This document shows positions 1-5,539 of a DNA stretch of 6,014 bases, piece after piece (the first letter of the stretch is position 1; each line of letters begins with the position of its first letter). The stretch lies in contig JADZBR010000008.1 in the NCBI GenBank assembly GCA_020852035.1, positions 1 through 6,014 of the forward strand. The letters are read 5' to 3'. Source of the stretch: Caulobacteraceae bacterium (GTDB lineage Bacteria; Pseudomonadota; Alphaproteobacteria; Caulobacterales; Caulobacteraceae). Under the pieces are notes generated by a model. The model was not told the origin of the DNA, searched no databases, and saw only the letters and a program-made list of their open reading frames with translations. The position numbers and the translations under genes were made by a program.

Positions 1-1
1 C

Positions 2-535
2 AAGGGCGCGCTCGACGTGCTGGTCCTGCTGGGCGCCGACGAGATCGACGCCTCGGGCTCGGACGCCTTCAAGGTCTACATCGGCACGCACGGCGACGCG
101 GGCGCGCATGGCGCGGACGTGATCCTGCCGGGCGCGGCCTACACCGAGAAGAACGGCCTCTATGTGAACACCGAGGGCCGGGTGCAGATGGGCGTGCGCG
201 CCGTGTTCCCGAAGGGCGAGGCCAGGGAGGACTGGGCGATCTTGCGCGCGCTCTCCGAGCGGCTGGGCGCCAAGCTGCCCTATGACAGCCTCGAACAGCT
301 GCGGGCCAGGCTGTTCGAAGAGCATCCGACCTTCGGCCAGATCGACTATGCGCCGGGCTCCACGCCGACCAGCTTCGACCTTTCTGGCCTCGGCGCTGAC
401 GGCGAGCTCTCCGACGCGCCGTTCGAGAGCCCGGTGAAGGCCTTCCACCTCACCAACCCCATCGCCCGCGCCAGCGTGACGATGGCCGAGTGCGCCGCGC
501 TGGTCTCCGGCGCCGCCAAGATCGCGGCGGAGTAG
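2..535 (+). CDS. nuoG: NADH-quinone oxidoreductase subunit G (NuoG), C-terminal part, 5' end outside window
   Basis: This is the last 177 codons of an open frame that enters from the left edge and ends in TAG at 533-535. NuoG is the large iron-sulfur subunit of the peripheral arm of complex I. Its N-terminal part carries the ferredoxin-type and 4Fe-4S clusters and lies outside the window. The visible part belongs to the degenerate molybdopterin-oxidoreductase-like domain. I recognise it from LVLLGADEID near the left edge, THGDAGAHGADVILPGAAYT at about 86-145, and YVNTEGRVQ with EDWAILRALSERLG following. The motif ADVILPGAAYTEK is typical of this subunit. The protein ends at a normal-looking C-terminus with no sign of disruption. 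nuoH starts 5 nt after the stop, so the two are almost certainly co-transcribed. The subunit call is firm; nothing can be said about the missing N-terminal cluster ligands. Confidence 0.95.
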   Translation, partial: KGALDVLVLLGADEIDASGSDAFKVYIGTHGDAGAHGADVILPGAAYTEKNGLYVNTEGRVQMGVRAVFPKGEAREDWAILRALSERLGAKLPYDSLEQLRARLFEEHPTFGQIDYAPGSTPTSFDLSGLGADGELSDAPFESPVKAFHLTNPIARASVTMAECAALVSGAAKIAAE

Positions 536-540
536 GGCGC

Positions 541-1608
541 ATGCCGGAACAAAACCCCTGGGTCTGGTTCGGGCTGGCGGTCGGTCAGATCGCGCTCGTA
601 CTGATCTGGATCCTGCTGAGCCTCGCCTTCCTGCTCCTCGCCGACCGCAAGATCTGGGCGGGCGTGCAGATGCGCAAAGGGCCGAACATGGTAGGCCCGT
701 TCGGCCTGCTGCAGTCCTTCGCCGACTTCATCAAGTTCGTGCTGAAGGAGATCGTCATCCCCGACGGGGTCGACAAGACGGTCTTCATGCTGGCCCCGCT
801 GATCACCTTCGTCCTGGCCTTCGGGGCCTGGGCGGTGATTCCGCTGGCGCCCGGCTGGGTGGTCAGCGACATCAATGTGGGGGTGCTCTACCTCTTCGCG
901 ATCTCCTCGCTCGGCGTCTACGGCATCATCATGGGCGGCTGGGCGTCGAACTCGAAATACCCGTTCCTGGGCTCGCTGCGCTCGGCGGCGCAGATGGTGA
1001 GCTATGAGGTCTCCATCGGCTTCGTGATCATCACCGTGATCCTGCTCGCCGGCACCCTGAACCTGCGCGAGATCGTCGAGCTGCAGGCCGGCGGCTTCTG
1101 GAACTGGAATTTCCTCGGGGGCGGGCTGAAGAACCTGCCGCTGGCGCTGATCATGATCCCGATGAGCGTGATCTTCTTCATCTCCTCCCTGGCCGAGACC
1201 AACCGCCCGCCCTTCGACCTGCCGGAGGCCGAGAGCGAGCTCGTCGCGGGCTACCAGGTCGAATATTCCTCGACGCCGTACCTGCTGTTCATGATCGGCG
1301 AGTACGCCAACATCGTGCTGATGTGCGCGCTGATCACCATCCTCTTCTTCGGCGGATGGCAGGCGCCGTTCCCGACGCCGTTCACGGCCGACTGGTCGCC
1401 GACCCTGGCCAGCTTCTTCGGGTTCCTGTGGTTCTTCGCCAAGCTGATCTTCTTCTTCTTCCTGTTCGCGATGGCGAAGGCGATCGTGCCCCGCTACCGC
1501 TACGACCAGCTGATGCGGCTGGGCTGGAAGGTGTTCCTGCCGATCAGCCTGGTGGCGGTGGCCGTGGTCGCCGGCTGGCGGGTCTACGGCGGGGCGGTGA
1601 CCGGGTGA
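541..1608 (+). CDS. nuoH: NADH-quinone oxidoreductase subunit H (NuoH), 355 aa
   Basis: NuoH is the membrane subunit that joins the peripheral and membrane arms of complex I and forms much of the quinone-binding chamber. The 355-aa product is hydrophobic throughout. Family signatures are visible in order: ADRKIWAGVQMRKGPN at residues 35-50, followed by a GLLQSFADFIKFVLKE stretch; SYEVSIG at 154-160; and AETNRPPFDLPEAESELVAG at 218-237. The last is the acidic loop between membrane helices near the quinone site, with Glu219, Asp226, Glu229, Glu231 and Glu233 present. A late PRYRYDQLMRLGWK at 317-330 is also typical. The ATG at 541 is chosen because GGAG at 529-532 lies 8 nt upstream and MPEQNPW opens the expected N-terminal helix. 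An in-frame ATG at 490 lies inside nuoG and would add an arginine-rich tail. The stop overlaps the next gene's GTG by 4 nt. The gene looks intact. Confidence 0.97.
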   Translation: MPEQNPWVWFGLAVGQIALVLIWILLSLAFLLLADRKIWAGVQMRKGPNMVGPFGLLQSFADFIKFVLKEIVIPDGVDKTVFMLAPLITFVLAFGAWAVIPLAPGWVVSDINVGVLYLFAISSLGVYGIIMGGWASNSKYPFLGSLRSAAQMVSYEVSIGFVIITVILLAGTLNLREIVELQAGGFWNWNFLGGGLKNLPLALIMIPMSVIFFISSLAETNRPPFDLPEAESELVAGYQVEYSSTPYLLFMIGEYANIVLMCALITILFFGGWQAPFPTPFTADWSPTLASFFGFLWFFAKLIFFFFLFAMAKAIVPRYRYDQLMRLGWKVFLPISLVAVAVVAGWRVYGGAVTG

Positions 1609-1790
1609 GGGCCGCAGGCATGATCCTGGCGCTGGCGCTCTCGGCCTGCAGCACGGCCGAGACCTATGAGGCGAACTACGACGCGCTCGCCCGGGCGCGG
1701 GCCAAATGTGTGGACCAGGGCGGCGAGCTGCAGCTGGCCGCCGAGGGCAACCCCCAGCGTCTCGACGCCTGGCGTTGCGTGAGGAAGTAG
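1605..1790 (+). CDS. Small predicted lipoprotein encoded inside the nuo operon, 61 aa
   Basis: I do not recognise this gene as a known complex I subunit. From the GTG at 1605 it encodes 61 aa beginning MRAAGMILALALSAC. This reads as a short lipoprotein signal peptide: one Arg, a hydrophobic core, and lipobox LSAC with Cys15 as the lipidation site. The mature part is only about 47 residues and holds two more cysteines, Cys35 and Cys58, in a C-x3-GG...WRC arrangement. These could form a disulfide in the periplasm, and the spacing loosely recalls small cysteine-rich lipoproteins of the DUF333 type (weak resemblance). The GTG overlaps the nuoH stop in GTGA, and the TAG ends 1 nt before nuoI, so translation is probably coupled on both sides. 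An alternative ATG at 1620 (56 aa) has GAGGG at 1607-1611 with 8 nt spacing, but leaves only nine residues before the lipobox Cys and no positive charge. An assembly or stability role for complex I is inference from position only. Confidence 0.72.
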   Translation: MRAAGMILALALSACSTAETYEANYDALARARAKCVDQGGELQLAAEGNPQRLDAWRCVRK

Positions 1791-1791
1791 G

Positions 1792-2280
1792 ATGAGCCGG
1801 ATCGGACAAGCCATCAAAGGGGCGGCCCTCCTGGACTTCGCCGGCGCCTTCGGCCTGGCGATGAAGTATATGATCCGGCCCAAGGCGACCGTGATCTACC
1901 CGAACGAGCGCAACCCGCAGAGCCCGCGCTTCCGCGGCGAGCACGCCCTGCGCCGCTATCCCAACGGGGAAGAGCGCTGCATCGCCTGCAAGCTGTGCGA
2001 AGCCGTCTGCCCGGCCCAGGCCATCACCATCGAGGCCGAGCCGCGTGACGACGGCAGCCGGCGCACCACGCGCTACGACATCGACATGGTGAAGTGCATC
2101 TACTGCGGCCTGTGCCAGGAAGCCTGCCCGGTGGACGCCATCGTCGAGGGGCCGAACACCGAGTTCGCGGTCGAGACCCGCGAGGAACTCTACTACGACA
2201 AGCAGCGTCTGCTCGAAAACGGCGACCGTTGGGAGCAGGTGATCGCGAAGAATCTGGAACTGGACGCGCCCTACCGATAA
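1792..2280 (+). CDS. nuoI: NADH-quinone oxidoreductase subunit I (NuoI), 2x[4Fe-4S] ferredoxin-like, 162 aa
   Basis: NuoI carries the last-but-one pair of clusters (N6a and N6b) in the electron chain from NADH to quinone. It sits in the peripheral arm against NuoH. The 162-aa protein has two complete CxxCxxCxxxCP motifs: Cys63/66/69/73 (CIACKLCEAVCP) and Cys102/105/108/112 (CIYCGLCQEACP). All eight ligands are present. The N-terminus up to about residue 30 can form an amphipathic helix that packs on the membrane, followed by the basic VIYPNERNPQSPRFRGEHAL region typical of alphaproteobacterial and mitochondrial (TYKY/NDUFS8) homologues. Length is normal for that group. The ATG at 1792 is preceded by GAGGA at 1781-1785 with 6 nt spacing, inside the last codons of the lipoprotein gene. 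After the TAA at 2278-2280 comes the first large gap of the operon, holding a palindromic repeat. Confidence 0.97.
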   Translation: MSRIGQAIKGAALLDFAGAFGLAMKYMIRPKATVIYPNERNPQSPRFRGEHALRRYPNGEERCIACKLCEAVCPAQAITIEAEPRDDGSRRTTRYDIDMVKCIYCGLCQEACPVDAIVEGPNTEFAVETREELYYDKQRLLENGDRWEQVIAKNLELDAPYR

Positions 2281-2320
2281 GGGGAGGGCGCTTTTCTTGG
2301 GCGGTGATTCAAACACGCCG

Positions 2321-2401
2321 TCATCCTCGCGCTTGTCGCGAGGACCCATGACCACCGGCGAGGTCCGTGTGCATGGGTGGCCGGGACAAGCCCGGCCATG
2401 A
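2321..2401. repeat. Intergenic palindromic repeat element 1 (two inverted hairpin modules) between nuoI and nuoJ
   Basis: The 158-nt gap 2281-2438 contains two hairpin modules in opposite orientation. The left module is TCA (2321-2323), stem TCCTCGCG (2324-2331), loop CTTGT (2332-2336), stem CGCGAGGA (2337-2344), then CCCA (2345-2348). The right module, read on the opposite strand, has the same plan: stem arms at 2378-2385 and 2391-2398, loop at 2386-2390 (ACAAG on +), TGGG at 2374-2377 and TGA at 2399-2401. Both stems are 8 bp and perfect. With the first and last flanking bases included (2320-2350 against 2372-2402), 23 of 31 positions agree. The eight differences form four compensated base-pair changes. 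Similar dispersed sequences are familiar between genes in many alphaproteobacteria; membership in that family is recognition, not a search result. No T-run follows either stem, so it is not a classical terminator. mRNA processing or stabilisation is possible. Confidence 0.85.
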
Positions 2402-2438
2402 CGAACTGGGGATAGGAGCGGGATTTCAGCGACTGGCA

Positions 2439-3047
2439 TTGCAGGCGATCGCATTCTACCTGTTGGCGGTGGTGACCGTCGCAGCCGGGTTCCTGGTGGT
2501 CTCGGCGCGCAACCCCGTGCACTCGGTGCTGTTCCTGATTCTGGCGTTCTTCTCGGCGGCCGGGCTGTTCGTGTTGATGGGCGCGGAGTTCCTGGCGATG
2601 CTGCTGGTGGTCGTCTACGTGGGCGCCGTGGCGGTGTTGTTCCTGTTCGTCGTCATGATGCTCGACGTCGACTTCGCGGCCCTGCGCCAGGGCTTTGCGC
2701 GCTACATGCCGATCGGCGGTCTGATCGCCGGCGTCCTCGCCGTGGAGATGGTGGTGGTGGCCACCACCGTGGCCAACACCGGCGCGGCGGCGGCCAACGA
2801 TGCGCCCCTGCCGGCCACGGACGTGACCAACGCCGAGGCGATCGGCCGGGTGCTCTATACGGACTATGTCTACTTCTTCCAGGCGGCGGGCCTGGTGCTG
2901 CTGGTCGCCATGATCGGCGCGATCGTGCTGACCCTGCGCCACAAGCCGACCGTGCGCCGTCAGGTGATCGCCGACCAGGTGGCCCGCTCGCCCAGGACCG
3001 GGATGCGCGTGGTGCAGATCAAGCCGGGGCAGGGAATCGAGGAATGA
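2439..3047 (+). CDS. nuoJ: NADH-quinone oxidoreductase subunit J (NuoJ), about 202 aa, start uncertain
   Basis: NuoJ is a small membrane subunit of complex I with five expected helices. Its third helix couples quinone reduction to proton pumping. Signatures visible from the TTG start are NPVHSVLFLI at residues 25-34, GAEF at 48-51, and the third-helix motif VVYVGAVAVLFLFVVMM at about 58-74. Tyr60 and Gly62 correspond to Tyr59 and Gly61 of the E. coli subunit. A hydrophilic tail ends in GQGIEE. I place the start at TTG 2439 because the protein then opens (M)QAIAFYLLAV and lines up within one residue of E. coli NuoJ (MEFAFY...). CTG 2433 is close by. AGGAG at 2414-2418 is rather far (20 nt) and is the weak point of this choice. 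GTG 2367 and ATG 2373 are in frame but lie in or beside the repeat and would add 22-24 hydrophilic residues. The stop overlaps nuoK as ATGA. Confidence 0.9.
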   Translation: MQAIAFYLLAVVTVAAGFLVVSARNPVHSVLFLILAFFSAAGLFVLMGAEFLAMLLVVVYVGAVAVLFLFVVMMLDVDFAALRQGFARYMPIGGLIAGVLAVEMVVVATTVANTGAAAANDAPLPATDVTNAEAIGRVLYTDYVYFFQAAGLVLLVAMIGAIVLTLRHKPTVRRQVIADQVARSPRTGMRVVQIKPGQGIEE

Positions 3048-3349
3048 TCGGCCTGCCCAACTATCTGGCGGTCGCCGCCATCCTGTTCACGATCGGCGTC
3101 TTCGGCATCTTCGTGAACCGCAAGAACATCATCGTCATCCTGATGTCGATCGAGCTGATCCTGCTCGCGGTGAACATCAACCTGGTGGCCTTCAGCGTCT
3201 ATCTGCACGACGTGGTGGGGCAGATCTTCGCCATGTTCGTGCTGACCGTCGCGGCCGCCGAGGCCGCCGTGGGCCTGGCCATCCTGGTCACCTTCTTCCG
3301 CAACCGCGGCGACATCGCCGTGGACGACGCCTCCGTGATGAAGGGGTAG
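3044..3349 (+). CDS. nuoK: NADH-quinone oxidoreductase subunit K (NuoK), 101 aa
   Basis: NuoK is the MrpC-like three-helix membrane subunit of complex I. It contributes to the central proton channel next to NuoJ and NuoN. The 101-aa length is the family norm. The two glutamates known to be essential in E. coli (Glu36 and Glu72) appear as Glu37 in ILMSIELILLAVNINLVAFS and Glu73 in TVAAAEAAVGLAI. The opening MIGLPNYLAVAAILFTIGVFGI forms the first helix, and a basic cap NRK separates it from the second. The ATG shares four bases with the nuoJ stop (ATGA, 3044-3047), indicating translational coupling. AGGGA at 3031-3035 gives a plausible ribosome binding site with 8 nt spacing. The TAG at 3347-3349 is followed by the second large intergenic gap, which holds another palindromic repeat. 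Confidence 0.97.
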   Translation: MIGLPNYLAVAAILFTIGVFGIFVNRKNIIVILMSIELILLAVNINLVAFSVYLHDVVGQIFAMFVLTVAAAEAAVGLAILVTFFRNRGDIAVDDASVMKG

Positions 3350-3378
3350 GGCGGTGCGATCCATCCATTCCCTTCCGA

Positions 3379-3468
3379 TCATTCCCGCGAACGCGGGAAC
3401 CCAGGCTTTTTGTCGAAAGGCGCTGGCGCGGGCTGGACAGAACTGGGTCCCCGCGTTCGCGGGGATGA
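3379..3468. repeat. Intergenic palindromic repeat element 2 (near-perfect 26-bp inverted repeat, each arm itself a hairpin) between nuoK and nuoL
   Basis: The 146-nt gap 3350-3495 contains an inverted repeat whose 26-nt arms, 3379-3404 and 3443-3468, match at 24 of 26 positions when one is reverse-complemented. Each arm is also self-complementary: stem TTCCCGCG/CGCGGGAA at 3382-3399 and stem TCCCCGCG/CGCGGGGA at 3448-3465. The central two bases are AA and TT, so in practice the hairpin loop would be four bases. The only two differences between arms are one compensated pair (T-A in one, C-G in the other). The spacer 3404-3443 includes TTTTT at 3407-3411, seven bases after the first stem. Sequences of this kind are common dispersed repeats in alphaproteobacteria and often appear as spurious peptides such as SRVRGND on the reverse strand. 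The element ends 27 nt before the nuoL start codon and could influence relative expression of nuoL. Confidence 0.88.
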
Positions 3469-3495
3469 GCGAAATTTGGGGCGAGGCGCGATAAC

Positions 3496-5529
3496 GTGGA
3501 AGCGATTGTAACCACGATTGTTCTGGCGCCCTTCGTCGCCTCGCTGATCGCGGGCCTGTTCGGCCGCCGCATCGGCGACACGCTGTCCATGAGCGTGACC
3601 ACCGGCGCGCTGCTGCTGGCCTGCGCGCTCTCCTGGTACGTTTTCGGCCAGTGGACCTGGGCGCACCTGGAGCCGTTCACCGTCACGCTCGCCCCGTTCA
3701 TCAACGTCGGCGACTTCCAGTCCAACTGGTCGATCCGCATCGATGCGCTCAGCGCTGTCATGCTGATCGTGGTGACCACGGTCTCGGCCCTCGTCCACGT
3801 CTACAGCTGGGGCTACATGGCCGAAGACCCGGACAAGCCGCGGTTCTTCGCCTACCTGTCGTTCTTCACCTTCGCCATGCTGGCGCTGGTCACCGCCGCC
3901 GACTTCATGCAGCTGTTCTTCGGCTGGGAAGGGGTGGGGGTCGCCTCCTACCTGCTGATCGGATTCTGGTTCAAGAAACCCAGCGCCAACGCCGCCGCCA
4001 TCAAGGCCTTCGTGGTCAACCGGGTCGGCGACTTCGGCTTCGCCCTGGGCATCATGACGGTGTTCTGGGCCTTCGGGACCATCCAGTTCGCCGAGCTCTT
4101 CCCGCAGATCGCCGGTGCGGCCGGCCGCAGCTGGGTGTTCGCCGGCCAGTCGTTCCACCTGGTGGACATCGCCTGCTTCCTTCTCTTCATCGGCGCGATG
4201 GGCAAGTCGGCGCAGTTCTTCCTGCACACCTGGCTGCCGGACGCGATGGAGGGCCCGACGCCGGTCTCGGCGCTGATTCACGCGGCGACGATGGTGACCG
4301 CCGGCGTCTATATGCTGTGCCTGCTCTCGCCGATGTTCGAGTACGCCCCCGTGGCCAAGAACATCGTCACGGTGATCGGGGCGGTGACCGCGCTGTTCGC
4401 CGCCACCGTCGGCCTGACGCAGAACGACATCAAGCGGGTGATCGCCTATTCGACCTGCTCGCAGCTCGGCTATATGTTCTTCGCCGCCGGCGTCGGGGCC
4501 TATCAGGCGGCGATGTTCCACCTGTTCACCCACGCCTTCTTCAAGGCGCTCTTGTTCCTGGGCGCCGGCTCGGTGATCCACGGCATGCACCACGAGCAGG
4601 ACATGCGCCGCTACGGGGCGCTGGCGAAATTCCTGCCGGTCACCTTCGCGGCCATGACCATCGGCACCATCGCCATCACCGGCCTCGGCATCCCCGGGGT
4701 GCATCTGGGCTTCGCCGGCTTCTATTCGAAGGACGCGATCATCGAGGCGGCCTATGCGGCGGGCACGCAGAACGGCATCGCCTACTTCGCCTTCGTGATC
4801 GGCCTCCTGGTCGCGGGCCTGACCGCCTTCTACTCCTGGCGCCTGGCCTTCTTCACCTTCAACGGCCACGCCCGCTGGGGCGACCACGGCCACGAGGCCC
4901 ACGGTCACGACGACCATGCGCCGGGCGCCCAGGCCGAGGCCCACGACGATCATGGCCACGACCACAAGCCGCACGAGAGCCCCTGGGTGATGCTGCTGCC
5001 GCTGGTGGTGCTCTCGGTCGGCGCGATCGCGGCGGGCTTCGTCTTCTACGACTACTTCTTCGGCCACCATCAGGCCGAGTTCTGGCGCGGCGCCATCTTC
5101 TCCGCCCCGACCAACCATGTGCTGGAGCACGCCCACCATGTGCCGACCTGGGTCTTGTGGTCGCCGCTGGTGTTCTCGGTCGGCGGCACGCTGGTGGCGG
5201 CCTACGTCTACCTGGTGAAGGAAGGTCTGGGGGCGAAGCTCGCCGCGCGCGGCGGGCCGCTCTACCTGTTCTTCTACAACAAATGGTTCTTCGACGAGCT
5301 CTACCAGGCGACCTTCGTGCGCGGCGCCAAGTTCCTGGGCGACCTCTTCTGGAAGGGCGGCGACAAGAAGATCATCGACGGGCTAGGCCCCGACGGCGTC
5401 TCGGCCGTCTCCTACGCGCTGGGCCGCCGCACCGGCCGGCTGCAGACCGGCTATGTCTACCACTACGCCTTCGTGATGCTGCTGGGGGTCGCGGGCCTCC
5501 TCAGCTTCGCGCTCTGGGCCTGGGCGTGA
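3496..5529 (+). CDS. nuoL: NADH-quinone oxidoreductase subunit L (NuoL), 677 aa
   Basis: NuoL is the distal antiporter-like proton-pumping subunit of the complex I membrane arm. At 677 aa it is somewhat longer than the 613-aa E. coli protein. Key residues of the proton path are visible: Glu145 in FFGWEGVGVASYLL, Asp179 in VNRVGDFGF, Lys237 in GAMGKSAQFFLHTWLPDAME, His342 and His346 in FHLFTHAFFKALLF with Lys350, and Lys412-Asp413 in FYSKDAI. The motif GLTQNDIKRVIAYSTCSQLG at 306-325 is a strong family signature. Residues about 591-633 (NKWFFDELYQ to LGPDGVS) fit the long lateral helix before the last membrane helix. A histidine-rich loop occupies about 463-493, accounting for some of the extra length. 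The GTG start at 3496 has GAGG at 3483-3486 with 9 nt spacing and gives (M)EAIVTTIVLAPF, the expected first helix. No frameshift or missing helix is seen. Confidence 0.97.
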   Translation: MEAIVTTIVLAPFVASLIAGLFGRRIGDTLSMSVTTGALLLACALSWYVFGQWTWAHLEPFTVTLAPFINVGDFQSNWSIRIDALSAVMLIVVTTVSALVHVYSWGYMAEDPDKPRFFAYLSFFTFAMLALVTAADFMQLFFGWEGVGVASYLLIGFWFKKPSANAAAIKAFVVNRVGDFGFALGIMTVFWAFGTIQFAELFPQIAGAAGRSWVFAGQSFHLVDIACFLLFIGAMGKSAQFFLHTWLPDAMEGPTPVSALIHAATMVTAGVYMLCLLSPMFEYAPVAKNIVTVIGAVTALFAATVGLTQNDIKRVIAYSTCSQLGYMFFAAGVGAYQAAMFHLFTHAFFKALLFLGAGSVIHGMHHEQDMRRYGALAKFLPVTFAAMTIGTIAITGLGIPGVHLGFAGFYSKDAIIEAAYAAGTQNGIAYFAFVIGLLVAGLTAFYSWRLAFFTFNGHARWGDHGHEAHGHDDHAPGAQAEAHDDHGHDHKPHESPWVMLLPLVVLSVGAIAAGFVFYDYFFGHHQAEFWRGAIFSAPTNHVLEHAHHVPTWVLWSPLVFSVGGTLVAAYVYLVKEGLGAKLAARGGPLYLFFYNKWFFDELYQATFVRGAKFLGDLFWKGGDKKIIDGLGPDGVSAVSYALGRRTGRLQTGYVYHYAFVMLLGVAGLLSFALWAWA

Positions 5530-5532
5530 GGA
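5528..5532 (+). promoter_or_regulatory. Ribosome binding site of nuoM overlapping the nuoL stop
   Basis: GAGGA at 5528-5532 begins inside the nuoL TGA stop (5527-5529) and lies 7 nt before the GTG at 5540. It supports that GTG as the nuoM start and suggests that ribosomes finishing nuoL help begin nuoM. Confidence 0.65.
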
Positions 5533-5539
5533 CCGTATC

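Noticed and set aside
490..540. Upstream ATG extending NuoH by 17 residues
   Set aside because: It lies within the nuoG coding end and adds an arginine-rich tail. ATG 541 has GGAG 8 nt upstream and gives the expected N-terminus.
2281..2320. Internal promoter in the nuoI-nuoJ gap
   Set aside because: No convincing -35/-10 pair was visible in the gap, and the tight gene order favours read-through transcription.
2321..2401. CRISPR repeats or tRNA gene in the palindromic gap
   Set aside because: There are only two inverted modules, with no direct repeats at regular spacing and no cloverleaf, so neither a CRISPR array nor a tRNA fits.
346..2454. 702-codon open frame on the reverse strand across nuoG-nuoH-lipoprotein-nuoI
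   Set aside because: It lies antisense to well-supported nuo genes, its product is rich in Arg, Asp, Glu, His and Gln with no domain I recognise, and long antisense frames are expected in GC-rich coding DNA.
3382..3411. Rho-independent terminator after nuoK
   Set aside because: The T-run is only five bases and begins seven bases after the stem, and the operon clearly continues with nuoL. At most it is a weak attenuator, and it is reported only as part of the repeat finding.
3379..5139. 586-codon open frame on the reverse strand across element 2 and nuoL
   Set aside because: It is a low-complexity shadow of nuoL. Its C-terminal end is the translated repeat, a common source of false proteins.
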